This document shows, piece after piece, positions 16,562 to 25,800 of a DNA stretch of 40,167 nt. A model generated the notes under the pieces. That model made no database searches and had not been told where the DNA came from. It saw only the letters and a program-made list of their open reading frames with translations. Position numbers and translations under genes: made by a program. This DNA is from Bacteroidia bacterium (lineage in GTDB: Bacteria > Bacteroidota > Bacteroidia > AKYH767-A > OLB10). The stretch lies in NCBI GenBank assembly GCA_025450095.1, contig JANWID010000021.1:1-40167 (forward strand), given 5' to 3'. The first letter of the stretch is position 1. Every line of letters begins with the position of its first letter.

Positions 16562-17221
16562 TTATTCCTTCATTTTCTTCCATATCTCCCAACCTTTATT
16601 TTTTTCTGGATCATGAGGTACCTGGCGGGGATAACGATGATGATATAGGACTATTAATTCATCCATGTTTACCGGTCGAATGATCTGGTAAGTTCCCAAA
16701 TGATTGGGGTGCCCTTCGTGCTCTGTAGGAAACCTCAAATGGTGACAATCAACGTACTGATAAAACCCATCAGCAAATCTGCTATTTTTGGTACTGAAAT
16801 GAAATTCACCTTCAACGAGATCAGCGCCATATTCAGATTTCCAATATTCTGCTTGAAACGCAAAACTATGTTCACCTATGTACTCTATTAATATTTTCAA
16901 GTTAACATTTTGAGATTGTCTGGATTTTCGGGCGTTTTCATCTTCAATGCCATCCTGCTGAATATCCATTCTTTGATAATTCCCCGGAATGTCCGCATAC
17001 AAACTCTTTAACTTAAAAGCTCTATATTTTCGTTGAGCATACAATAAAACTATAGCAGCCAATATTCCGGCAGAAATCTCAATAAATACAGAAAATGAAA
17101 CCGGCAGCTCCTGAGGAATTTTTGGACAATAGTATTCCCAAAAAATGACGCCCAGAAGTGAAAGGCTCGACACAATTATGAATGTAATTTCCCACCTAGT
17201 GATAGACTTGTGCTTATTCAT
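16562..17221 (-). CDS. Two-TM protein with a beta-rich cytoplasmic domain
   Basis: The 219-residue protein has two TM helices near the N-terminus (about 11-28, EITFIIVSSLSLLGVIFW, and 43-62, FSVFIEISAGILAAIVLLYA). A basic linker and a beta-rich domain follow (about 75-205), with alternating strands such as NVNLKILIEYIGEHSFAFQA, VEGEFHFSTK and MDELIVLYHHRY. The second strand set starts HLGTYQIIRPV. Two TM plus a beta-barrel-like sensor is the plan of Cap15-type CBASS effectors and, loosely, of PycTM. I see no sequence signature that proves either. Its proximity to a cyclase-like gene, two genes downstream in the same run, makes a nucleotide-gated membrane effector a fair hypothesis. Otherwise it is an unknown membrane protein. 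Confidence 0.6.
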   Translation of the reverse strand: MNKHKSITRWEITFIIVSSLSLLGVIFWEYYCPKIPQELPVSFSVFIEISAGILAAIVLLYAQRKYRAFKLKSLYADIPGNYQRMDIQQDGIEDENARKSRQSQNVNLKILIEYIGEHSFAFQAEYWKSEYGADLVEGEFHFSTKNSRFADGFYQYVDCHHLRFPTEHEGHPNHLGTYQIIRPVNMDELIVLYHHRYPRQVPHDPEKNKGWEIWKKMKE

Positions 17222-17305
17222 ATTTTAATAACATGTTTTATTAATTATTCATCATGATTATTACAGATAATCCTACCTATCAAACTTGAGCACCTTACTT
17301 CCCAT

Positions 17306-18076
17306 TCACTGAAAACGTTCAACCTCTACAATAGGTGAAATTTGGTCTAAATATGTTCCTTTAAATGCACTGTATAATCGAACATCTCGATTATGCGGAT
17401 GATTCCAGCTTCGTATTTCTTCCGGTAAATTGGGGCTTTCTTCAATTAATTTGTCCACAAAAAGTTTGTTATTGAGTAAATTTCTGAAAAGTGTCCAATA
17501 CAAAATATGGTTCTCGCTGAATGGATCAAGTGTATGAAACGAACAAATTCTTACTATTTCACCAAATAGGTATAAATTTCCATTTAATAAGTAATTAATT
17601 AATGGTTTTTCATATTCAGAATAATCATATTTCACTAGCTTTTGTAAAGCTGTATCTAAAGCTGCATAGGGATTTGAACTACTTTTAAGATTGATAAAAA
17701 TGGAATCAATTGCGGATATTTTCCGCGAATTATTAATTTTTGATTCTATTTTTTTGATAGTTTTCTCAGGCAATATCGAATCACTTGCAGTTTGCTTAAA
17801 TTTAAGATAAGTTAATCCAGCGGTATCTCCGGTCTCATGAATTATTCTTAATGCAAAACCTGATTCTCCCAATTGATCAAATACGAAATATCCGAATTCT
17901 CGTTCTTTAGGATCATTTGAAATTAAATATTTGAAACACTTAGCATAAACTTCGATTTTTTGAATTTTCTTATTATGTTCATTGTACAAATGAGTGAACC
18001 AAGCCAATATTAAAGGAATAAAAATTTTCGCTATTAATTCGATTATACTAAAAATACCTGATTTCTGATCTGACAT
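17306..18076 (-). CDS. Hypothetical protein with one N-terminal TM segment and helical body
   Basis: The 256-residue protein starts at ATG 18076. Residues 8-30 (FSIIELIAKIFIPLILAWFTHLY) are a membrane anchor, followed by a charged helix and then an all-helical body. DPKEREFGYFVFDQLGESGFALRI resembles a single HEAT-like helical pair. No catalytic motif is visible. It lies 101 nt downstream of the two-TM protein of the TIR pair and 84 nt upstream of the next membrane protein, with AT-rich codon use like its neighbours. It is probably part of the same accessory block, and its function is not recognised. Confidence 0.65.
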   Translation of the reverse strand: MSDQKSGIFSIIELIAKIFIPLILAWFTHLYNEHNKKIQKIEVYAKCFKYLISNDPKEREFGYFVFDQLGESGFALRIIHETGDTAGLTYLKFKQTASDSILPEKTIKKIESKINNSRKISAIDSIFINLKSSSNPYAALDTALQKLVKYDYSEYEKPLINYLLNGNLYLFGEIVRICSFHTLDPFSENHILYWTLFRNLLNNKLFVDKLIEESPNLPEEIRSWNHPHNRDVRLYSAFKGTYLDQISPIVEVERFQ

Positions 18077-18177
18077 AGTATTTTTGTTTAATTTTATCTT
18101 TGGGATTTGCTGAGGTCATGTTTGACTTTAAATTATTAATTATTGGTACTGGGTAATCTTAAATATTATTGATAATA

Positions 18178-18882
18178 TTAAACTTCATTTTTTCTCCGTT
18201 CACGTAAATCCAGACATCCCTGCAATTCTCTATTGATTAAATCGCTTGGAAATTCATCCATTTCATACAAAAGTTCTTGATAGGGATGTTCTTTAAATAC
18301 ATGATTATATTTAAATATTTTATCTCCATTCCCTCGCATTCTAATCTCCTGTATTATTTTCCCAGCTCTTGTTTGATAAAATACATTAATACTTATTGAA
18401 AGAGGTTCTATAATTTGTAGTTTGGGCCCATACTGAGCTACACCAGGCCTCATGTTACCGATATTAAATTGTACATTTTGTTTAGTGAATAAATCATAAT
18501 AATATCCACTACAATCGTATGTTGGGTCGATTCCACCTCCCACAAAAAGTAGGTATGTTTCCTTTGTCTCTTTAGTAAAGTGTGAAACTACAGCTGAAAC
18601 AAAACCATTTGTTCCTATTACTTTGCCGACAATTTTATCAGCAACTTTGTCAAGGCGATCTAGTGTTTCCTCAAATCTATTTTCTACACTCATAGTTTTC
18701 TGAATGCGAACAAACTGGCCAGTAAACCAACTAGCAATAAAAAATGCAGCAAGAAACGCCTGTACAACTTTATAAATGGTAAGGGTATCGTCATTTAAAA
18801 AATATGTCCAAATTGTCCAAAGTAAGGCTATCACAAATGGAATCCAAAATTCATTGATAATTCTTGCAAAAACCTTGTTCAT
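18178..18882 (-). CDS. Two-TM protein coupled to the TIR gene, candidate membrane effector
   Basis: The 234-residue protein has two TM helices (about 12-28, WIPFVIALLWTIWTYFL, and 39-57, VVQAFLAAFFIASWFTGQF). A short amphipathic or coiled helix follows (VENRFEETLDRLDKVADKIVG), then a soluble alpha/beta domain from about residue 105 (TYLLFVGGGIDPTYDCSGYYY, then PLSISINVFYQTRAGKIIQEIR). No known family is evident. Its ATG overlaps the TGA of the TIR gene (ATGA, 18879-18882), so the two are translationally coupled and probably act together. Pairing of a TIR signal producer with a two-TM effector carrying a sensor domain is known from type II Thoeris, where the sensor is a macro domain. I cannot recognise a macro domain here. 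Confidence 0.65.
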   Translation of the reverse strand: MNKVFARIINEFWIPFVIALLWTIWTYFLNDDTLTIYKVVQAFLAAFFIASWFTGQFVRIQKTMSVENRFEETLDRLDKVADKIVGKVIGTNGFVSAVVSHFTKETKETYLLFVGGGIDPTYDCSGYYYDLFTKQNVQFNIGNMRPGVAQYGPKLQIIEPLSISINVFYQTRAGKIIQEIRMRGNGDKIFKYNHVFKEHPYQELLYEMDEFPSDLINRELQGCLDLRERRKNEV

Positions 18883-19817
18883 TGCTCTATAAATTCTGAT
18901 TTGTATAATTGATTAAATTGCCTTAAAATAAATTCTGACAGGGCTTCACTAGTTTGCAAAAAATCAATGTTACCAGGTTCACACCACCCGGGCATCCCTG
19001 CTATATCTTCAATAAATTCATACTCATAAAAACTCTGCTCCAAGTCATTTATGTCTAGAAATACACATAGTCTCCAAGTATCAAGTATTCTTTGAAAGTT
19101 GCCACTAGTTTGAATGAGCACAGAAATTCTTTTTGCACCGTCAGCTAACCAAAATTTCAAATTATTATTATTTATTGTTCCTGGAAATCCTGTTGCATGA
19201 AAATGAGTAGCAGGAAATGCCTCACAAAATTTATCTTTAAAAATAGTAGCAAGTCGTAAAACTTCGTTTTGTGCAGTATCAAATGAAGATGTATCGTATT
19301 TCGATGCAGCCACTTTTCTTTTCCATTCATTATATTTTACTAACTGCATGGATTCATCAACTGCCGTTAATTCTTTTAATTCTCCTCCTACTTCATCTAG
19401 TTTAAATCGGATAAAATCAGCAGTAATCTTGAGATCACTTCGAAATAGGTCATGGTAAATGTATTCTTCAGGAACCCAGTCCGGCAGCGTAGAACTATCA
19501 ATTTTAATAAAGAGAATATTACCAGGAGTTTTGCTAGTTTGCCTGGTTAGATATCGATTTCTGATAACTTGATGTTCCAGACCTGTAAAATGGGTACTCC
19601 CGTAATTTTCCCGGTGAAGCACAACAATAAATCGACATTCATTTTTATAAAGTTTGCCTAATTCAACTACTCCAGAATTGAATTTAAGAACCTTTTCCTG
19701 ATCTGAATACAAGAAAATATCATCACCCCCTCCAAGGAGTGTTTTTAATTGCTTTGCAGTAGATAAATCCTGATCCAGCAGTGAAAAAGCTATTTGAAAT
19801 TGAAATTTTGGAGTCAT
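18879..19817 (-). CDS. TIR-domain protein with unknown C-terminal domain
   Basis: The preferred start at 19817 (MTPKFQFQIAFSLLDQDLST) gives 312 residues. The ATG at 19880 would overlap the previous gene by 58 nt. Residues 4-135 follow TIR topology: strand A FQIAFSLLD, helix A with Asp/Ala/Leu, IFLYSDQEK (BB-loop region), FNSGVVELGKLYKNECRFIVVLH (helix and strand), YGSTHFTGLEHQVI with Glu81 at the place of the NADase glutamate, and NILFIKIDSS for the last strand. The 180-residue C-terminal part contains ATHFHATGFPG and FWLADGAKRISVLIQTSG and is unrecognised. Bacterial TIR domains cleave NAD+ or make cyclic ADP-ribose signals in defence (Thoeris and others). It starts 5 nt after the small membrane protein and overlaps the two-TM gene by ATGA. 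Confidence 0.72.
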   Translation of the reverse strand: MTPKFQFQIAFSLLDQDLSTAKQLKTLLGGGDDIFLYSDQEKVLKFNSGVVELGKLYKNECRFIVVLHRENYGSTHFTGLEHQVIRNRYLTRQTSKTPGNILFIKIDSSTLPDWVPEEYIYHDLFRSDLKITADFIRFKLDEVGGELKELTAVDESMQLVKYNEWKRKVAASKYDTSSFDTAQNEVLRLATIFKDKFCEAFPATHFHATGFPGTINNNNLKFWLADGAKRISVLIQTSGNFQRILDTWRLCVFLDINDLEQSFYEYEFIEDIAGMPGWCEPGNIDFLQTSEALSEFILRQFNQLYKSEFIEQ

Positions 19818-19822
19818 ACAGA

Positions 19823-20248
19823 TTATTGCCGCTTCAATCTTCTGGCTACATGCGATGGTATTCCGGGCGATACATCCCACTTCTTTTTTAGTTTATTTGA
19901 ATTCAGATATAGCATGAACGTCCCGCCCAGAACAAGCCCGGCACCAACATAGGTTAAAACTTCTTCGTTATCCAACTCACCCCAGATAACCAGCCCGGTT
20001 CCTACCAAAGTGAGCAAAAATGCTCCATTGTTCAAATTAGCATAGTCTTCCATACGACTGTTAATATCATTGATTTCCAGCCTGAGGTTTTTTGCCTCAT
20101 CAATGATCTTCTGGATATCAACAGAGTCCGTCGGAGCAGGAAGTAACAACGTTTCCCCAATACGCTGCTGGATGATTTCTATTTCCGTTGTTTGGCCTTG
20201 ACAGTAAACTGGTAGAGTTATCAGGAATATGCTGAATAGTTTTTTCAT
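19823..20248 (-). CDS. Small membrane protein with signal peptide and two C-terminal hydrophobic helices
   Basis: The 141-residue protein starts MKKLFSIFLITLPVYCQGQ, a signal peptide or signal anchor. A polar helical segment follows (about 22-68, IIDEAKNLRLEINDINSRME), then two Gly-rich hydrophobic helices (about 75-91, AFLLTLVGTGLVIWGEL, and 96-115, VLTYVGAGLVLGGTFMLYL) and a basic tail ending ARRLKRQ. I recognise no family. It stands directly before the TIR gene (5 nt), so it is probably in the same transcript, although its GC content is nearer to the chromosomal genes. Confidence 0.65.
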   Translation of the reverse strand: MKKLFSIFLITLPVYCQGQTTEIEIIQQRIGETLLLPAPTDSVDIQKIIDEAKNLRLEINDINSRMEDYANLNNGAFLLTLVGTGLVIWGELDNEEVLTYVGAGLVLGGTFMLYLNSNKLKKKWDVSPGIPSHVARRLKRQ

Positions 20249-20334
20249 AATAAAGAATGGAAATAAAGCATCAATTTAAAAAAAACAATCAAAAAGTCGA
20301 ATAAGTATTTACCCGAATTCCTTAGGATGAAAAA

Positions 20335-21183
20335 TCAAACAGTCCCAGACTGCACTCCTTCCCCCTCTCCGAGTTCCTTTGGTTTGGCTAATGATTGTTG
20401 AGCTATGATCATATTATGCAAAACTTGTGGGTTCAAAAGCACCTGTGGATTTTCATCTAAATATTTTCCTAAGGCTGAAGATACAGATTGAATCGAGACA
20501 ACTGATTCTCCTTTATCATTGGGATATTTAAGGATTATAATTCTTTCGAGCCGAACAGAAATTATTGGTATGTTTTTAAGAGCATCTAATAATTTCGCAG
20601 ATGCATCAGCTAATTTGAGGGTTTCATCAGCTGTAGGGTTCCCAACATGCCTAGTTTCCAAAGCTCTTTTTCCTTGATCATAAATATCTTCAATTTCAGC
20701 AGCTGTTCTCGGGGATTTAGATTTGAATTTTGCCCATTGCCACCATGATCCTTTTACAGGTTCATTGTGGATATCTAACTCAAATCCCATAGCCTCCATA
20801 AACTCACCTGCTGAATTTGTAATTTGCTGTCCAATTAATAATTCTATATCATCAGGGGAAGCAATAATTAATTTTGCATCAGCAAATGCAGGGTTAAAAT
20901 CCCAATTTAAATTTCTTCTTCTTATTGAATCTGATCTTTTACGCCTAGCAGTCGTACTCTTTACCACAATATCATTAATGAAGTCAGTTAGATCACTTTC
21001 AGGTGCCAATAATGATTTTATTATTTCCAATGCCATTTCTCTACCAATCTCAGGACGTAGTGTAAATAAAGTCTCTTGAATTGCTTTATCAACACCAAGG
21101 TATTTGATTCGTAATGTCTGGTTATCGTTATGAGTTTTTAATTCATAAGAATGGATTTCGAATGGTTTAGTTTGTTTTGACAT
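20335..21183 (-). CDS. Conserved protein of unknown function at the head of the accessory block
   Basis: The protein has 282 residues with no signal peptide or TM segment. The first ~85 residues are helical (LRPEIGREMALEIIKSLLAP). The middle contains AKLIIASPDDIELLIGQQI, then FELDIHNEPVKGSWWQWAKF. The last third contains LLDALKNIPIISVRLERIII and ALGKYLDENPQVLLNPQVL. The GSWW element and the LL-ALK-IP---I---ILIK-type strand recall a bacterial family I have seen only as hypothetical proteins. I cannot name it. It is the first gene of the minus-strand run leading into the TIR module (86 nt before the small membrane protein). A soluble sensor or adaptor is possible but unsupported by a motif. Confidence 0.65.
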   Translation of the reverse strand: MSKQTKPFEIHSYELKTHNDNQTLRIKYLGVDKAIQETLFTLRPEIGREMALEIIKSLLAPESDLTDFINDIVVKSTTARRKRSDSIRRRNLNWDFNPAFADAKLIIASPDDIELLIGQQITNSAGEFMEAMGFELDIHNEPVKGSWWQWAKFKSKSPRTAAEIEDIYDQGKRALETRHVGNPTADETLKLADASAKLLDALKNIPIISVRLERIIILKYPNDKGESVVSIQSVSSALGKYLDENPQVLLNPQVLHNMIIAQQSLAKPKELGEGEGVQSGTV

Positions 21184-21390
21184 ATCGGAGGGTTTTCTAT
21201 AAAAATGAATGAAATAAATGAAGAAAGCAATAGTTTCCTTGGAAGATCGACTCAGGAAATAAAATCTATTTGGTACCTATTTGTACCCCTTTCTGTAAAT
21301 ATCAATGTAACTATTTGATTCATAGCAGATAGTTACTTTTTTAATTAAAAACTTTAGGTTATTTATCTTCGAAATATGCTAAACCTGAAA

Positions 21391-22707
21391 TTACGATCTG
21401 CCCAGCTCAAACTCCAAAGCCGGCTCACCACTCTCCCTCAATTCTCTTATAATATTTTCACTGGTTACACTGGAATATCGTAAAGTTAAAAGTGAAAGCA
21501 TGGTTTCAGATGTGTATTGTGAGTTTGCAGGCAGGAAACCAAATCCACGGTAGCGGTTTTTCTCAATCCAGATAAATCCTTTTTCATCCTCATTTCGTCC
21601 CTTACAAAAGTAAACCTGTGCTTTAGCAGAAGCAGATTGCTGCCGTATCATTTCCTGGAAATTTTTATTGTGAACTAAAGTGTCCAGGCCGGTCTTATCA
21701 GGAAGTCCGCATAACAATCCATCGAGTTGATACCTGCTTACCATGTTCCGTATATAATCTGTGGCAAGATGGTATTGATGAAACTGTGCTTCGAAGCAGT
21801 GTTGCTTACCTCCTTTTGTAATTGCCATCCGCCAGCGTTGCAGCTGATCGAGATAGAAAACAATTCCAAACTTTGTTATGTTGCTTTTTTGAGAAGCATT
21901 TAATGGCGGCCAGTAATGCCTTATCTCATGATCTTCGAGCAGGGATGCCAGAAGCTCACTTCCTGTTTCTGAAAACCGGATTGCTTTAATTGCGGATGCT
22001 GCAGCGAGAATTTTAATGCTGTTGCCATCGCCCCTGAAATGCGATAATACCCTGCTTCGGAGATTACCTGCCTTACCGACATATACCGGCTTATTATTTT
22101 TCCCAATGAAATAATATACTCCCGGTGTTTTTGGTAATTCCTTATAAACTGTTTTCCGGAGATGTTCGGGTACACTTCCGGTCCGGAATAATGATTTTAA
22201 AAATTCTTCGCCTCTCTCAGAAACAAGCCTTAGAAATAATGCGGCAGCTGCTTCTGCATCCGGAAGAGCACGGTGCGGATTTGTATTTACGAAGCTGAAA
22301 AACCGGCACAGGTTTGCCAGTGAATATGAACGAAGACCAGGTTGCAAATGAATTGCAAGTTCAGCGGTGCATAATGTTTTACGGGCGAAAGATATTCCAG
22401 AACGTTTCATCTCATGTTTAAGGAATGAGTAATCAAACAGAACTCGATGACCAACCAGGATATAATCTTTAAGCATTTCCGATATCTCCGCAGCTGCTTC
22501 GTCAAAGCTATCCGCAGATTCAACCATACTGTTATCAATACCGGTAAGCATTGTAATTTTTGGAGGTATTGGAATTCCCGGGTTGAAAAGTTTAGTATAA
22601 ACCGACTTTATTTCAAAATTTTCAATGAACACTACGCCGAGCTCTGTGATCCTGCAGGATACGGGATCAAGACCTGTGGTTTCAATATCCAGAACTGCGA
22701 ACTTCAC
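21391..22707 (-). CDS. DEDDh exonuclease fused to a GIY-YIG (UvrC N-terminal-like) nuclease domain
   Basis: The protein has 438 residues. Residues 1-165 are a DnaQ-type 3'-5' exonuclease with all DEDDh residues visible: VLDIETTG (Asp7, Glu9), GHRVLFDYSFL (Asp92) and PHRALPDAEA (His145, Asp150). Residues 190-270 are a GIY-YIG domain: TPGVYYF, PVYVGKAGNLRSRVLSHF (Tyr209, Arg217) and a later Glu in GSELLASLLEDHEIRH. The C-terminal ~160 residues match no domain I can name. UvrC-like N-terminal nuclease plus epsilon-type exonuclease fusions occur in Actinobacteria and Bacteroidota and are thought to act in DNA repair. It ends 207 bp from the accessory block and probably belongs to the chromosomal backbone. 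Confidence 0.88.
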   Translation of the reverse strand: MKFAVLDIETTGLDPVSCRITELGVVFIENFEIKSVYTKLFNPGIPIPPKITMLTGIDNSMVESADSFDEAAAEISEMLKDYILVGHRVLFDYSFLKHEMKRSGISFARKTLCTAELAIHLQPGLRSYSLANLCRFFSFVNTNPHRALPDAEAAAALFLRLVSERGEEFLKSLFRTGSVPEHLRKTVYKELPKTPGVYYFIGKNNKPVYVGKAGNLRSRVLSHFRGDGNSIKILAAASAIKAIRFSETGSELLASLLEDHEIRHYWPPLNASQKSNITKFGIVFYLDQLQRWRMAITKGGKQHCFEAQFHQYHLATDYIRNMVSRYQLDGLLCGLPDKTGLDTLVHNKNFQEMIRQQSASAKAQVYFCKGRNEDEKGFIWIEKNRYRGFGFLPANSQYTSETMLSLLTLRYSSVTSENIIRELRESGEPALEFELGRS

Positions 22708-22778
22708 TTATGGTTCGGCTTCGCTCACCATGACTATTGGGAGTCAAATGATAATTATTCAAATTTACGAAGTCTGGC

Positions 22779-22808
22779 AAAAAAAAGAGGCCACTAATAG
22801 CAGCCTCT
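22779..22808 (-). terminator. Rho-independent terminator of the subtilase transcript
   Basis: Read on the minus strand, GAGAGGCTGC pairs with a GGCCTCT stem around a short loop and is followed by eight T. On the plus strand this is the A-run 22779-22786, gaggc at 22787-22791 and gcctc at 22803-22807. It lies 22 nt downstream of the S8 peptidase stop and before the exonuclease start. Confidence 0.85.
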
Positions 22809-22830
22809 CCAAATAGTTCTCAATTAATTT

Positions 22831-25800
22831 TTACATCAGGACAAGCTTAACCGTCCTGGTGTTATTCCCATCATTAATTTCAAGGAAATAAACACCCTTG
22901 TCCTGACCTGCAAGATCAATGTAATAATTATTCAGACCAGCATCCAGGCTCAGACTCTGTTCTTTAACGAGTGCGCCTTTCACGTCGTGAATTTTATAAA
23001 CTACAGTTTTGTTATTGGTTGCAGTAACGGTTAATATGAATAACCCGGTTCCCGGATTCGGGAATACACTGAACTGCATTTCGCTTCCAACTTCCTGTAA
23101 TCCGATTGTTGATTCATGGTAATTGATATTGTCGATGTACAATGAGTTTCCATAGCCGGTGATATTCACAAATTTCAATTTGATGTCGTTTCCGATGTAA
23201 GCAGAAAGATCAATGGTATCATTTCTCCACTGAGCTGCATTTGCAGGGGCAAATAAAGCCGTCTGATCCGGAGTTGTGGCAAGAGCTACTCCCTGCTTAA
23301 AATAACCGGTAGGCACATAGGTAACACCGCAGTCTATGGAAATATCTACTCTTAAAGCATCTTCGAAAGCAGCTGAATACCTTGCGTGAGAAACATCGAA
23401 TGTAACGATTGGTAAAATGGCTGCACTAAGGTTTACGCGTTGTGTTATCAATCCGTCTTCCTGGCCTGCTGAATTATAGGTAAAGTTATTCATGTAGGCT
23501 GCGGTAGTTGTAAGTCCACCGCTACCGGTTATAGGTCCGGAAGCTAACCACGTTGCAGCATTATCAGGATTTTCTACATCCCAGTTCAATGGCGGAAAGT
23601 TGCCAGACTGGAAAGTTTCCAATAATGGAATAACGGATCCCGGTCCAACGGTAATGTATGCAGTAAAAATAACATTGCTGCTTCCAAAACCATTCGAAGA
23701 AGTTAATCCCACATCATAAGTTCCCGACTGGGTGAATACCACATCCGGATTTTGTGAAGTAGCTGAAGTTCCGTTTACAAACGTATATCCTGTCGCCGGT
23801 GTAATGGTCCACGCCCAGCTGTTCGGACTATTCTGGCTCAGATCGGTCAGGGTGATAGTTTCTCCAACACAAATGTTGGTAGCGCTGGCAATAAAATTAG
23901 TCACCGGTGGTGAACTGATTTCATAAATGTTGATATCATCGATTGCCATATCACTGGTATAATCAATGCCGGTATTTCCCCGGAAACGGATATTTATAAT
24001 ATTTCCAACAAACGGAGCCAGGTTCACAGTAGCTTCATTCCAAAGAGCTCCCTGGTTACCGGAAAGTGCAGGAATTACATCATTCGTCCAAACATCGTTT
24101 GCGAATACATCCACATGTAATGTTCCCATATCGGCGCCGAACATGTGATACCAGAATTGCATTTCGGGTGTTGTGACAGTTGTCAGGTCGAAGCATGGTG
24201 AAATTGCAATGGCCTCTTTCTGAAAACATGCAGATGCTTCGAGGTAGATATAATTACCGGCAGCAGTTCCCGGGTTATGATCCATATCAGGGCCGGTATT
24301 CGCAGATGGTGTTGGTCCTTCAGCGGTTCTCCAGTCGATATCATCAGCATCCAGGTTTAGCAGGTTGATCCAGCCATTAGAAAGTCCGCATTGCGTTAGC
24401 TCACAATCGGTAGTAGTGGCGCAATTCACGAATGTTTCAAAATTCTCAGAATATGGAAGCGTTTCGAGTACTCCCTGGACAATTTCAATGGTTTGTGAAA
24501 TCGTGTCGTTGTATTGATTTCCATCCGCCAGGTAATCTGTCCAGACTTTTAAATCATACACACCTACAACAGAAAAATCATATGTGGCTGTGAAGTTATA
24601 GGTAGTTGTTGCGAATGAGCTCAGTGTTACCATAATTGTTTCTGATACCGTAGGACCGTTGTTTACAGAATAATAAATCGGTATGTTGGAGATATTGCTT
24701 AGCCCGGCGTTTTCCAGATCTATTGTAATAACTGAATTGCTCAGGTCCTGGCAATTTTGCAATGAAGCTGCAGGAGAAACAAGCTCGGTCAGAGAGGCGT
24801 CGATGGCAATCGGGCAAGAAAATACTCCGGGAGCTTTGTAAATGGCAATGGCTCTTCTTCCTTTTGCATTAGCTACAGGATAAGCCCGCACGCTGAACCA
24901 ATATTCAAGTGTTGGATTGATGTTGGTAAGGATGACGGAATTTGTTGTCGAGTACGCAACAGAATCCATATACATTATTCCCAGCTGACTTATTTCATAA
25001 CCAACTGCACCATTTACGGCAGTCCATGTTAAACGAATGGAATCAGGACAAGCCCAATCAACGGTAATGTTTTGTGGCAGTCCGATAATACTGAATGCTT
25101 CGGGACTCTGGCCAGTCAACGCACCGCGACTGATGCGAATGAGTGCTTCGCCGGTAATCGTGTTGGGAACGATCCAATCGTAGGAACGCGAAGCTGCTCC
25201 GGCATTGGAAGTGATAGTTGTCCAGTTTGCTCCAAGGTCGGTGGAATATTCCAGTACGAAAGGTGCCGTGTTTCCATAAGCATCCCAACGAATAGTTTCG
25301 GTTTCACCCGGTACAAATCCTTCATAACCGATCGGGTATGTTACATTGATATCATCATTACGGAATTCATAAACAATATAATAATGCTGCGGGCCTTGTG
25401 GCACGAGGAATCCGTTGATGTCAATATCATAACTGCCGGCAGCAGGATCATCGATAGTAACCTGCTCCATGTTGTTCAGGCTATCAATTCCGCGAACAGC
25501 ATTTGCATTGAGTGTTGCAGCATTTGGTGCCGGGTTCAGAGTCCAGGTATTGAAAGTGGTAGCTGACGGATCGGTAACAACCATGTTCAGGTCATTCACT
25601 ATTGCTTTCGCAGCAGCAGGATCTCCTTCCACATCACACCAGTAAATCATAACGCGAAACTGCTTCGTATTGGCAGGAACCGTTATCGAATAATTATTTG
25701 TGATGCCTTGTGAGATACTATCGTTAATGTAACGGTCATCTTCCAGCGTGGTCACTGCACGGAATGCGTTGACACGTCCCCAGCCAAACCGGTAATCAGG

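Noticed and set aside
15053..17221. Firm call of a Pycsar system
   Set aside because: The cyclase motifs are divergent, the effector resemblance is architectural only, and a secreted protein gene sits between them.
18178..19817. Classification as a known Thoeris system
   Set aside because: No SIR2, SLOG or recognisable macro domain is seen in the partner, so only a loose analogy is supported.
25072..25566. 164-codon plus-strand open frame inside the S8 peptidase gene
   Set aside because: Antisense shadow; the minus-strand frame has clear domain content through this stretch.
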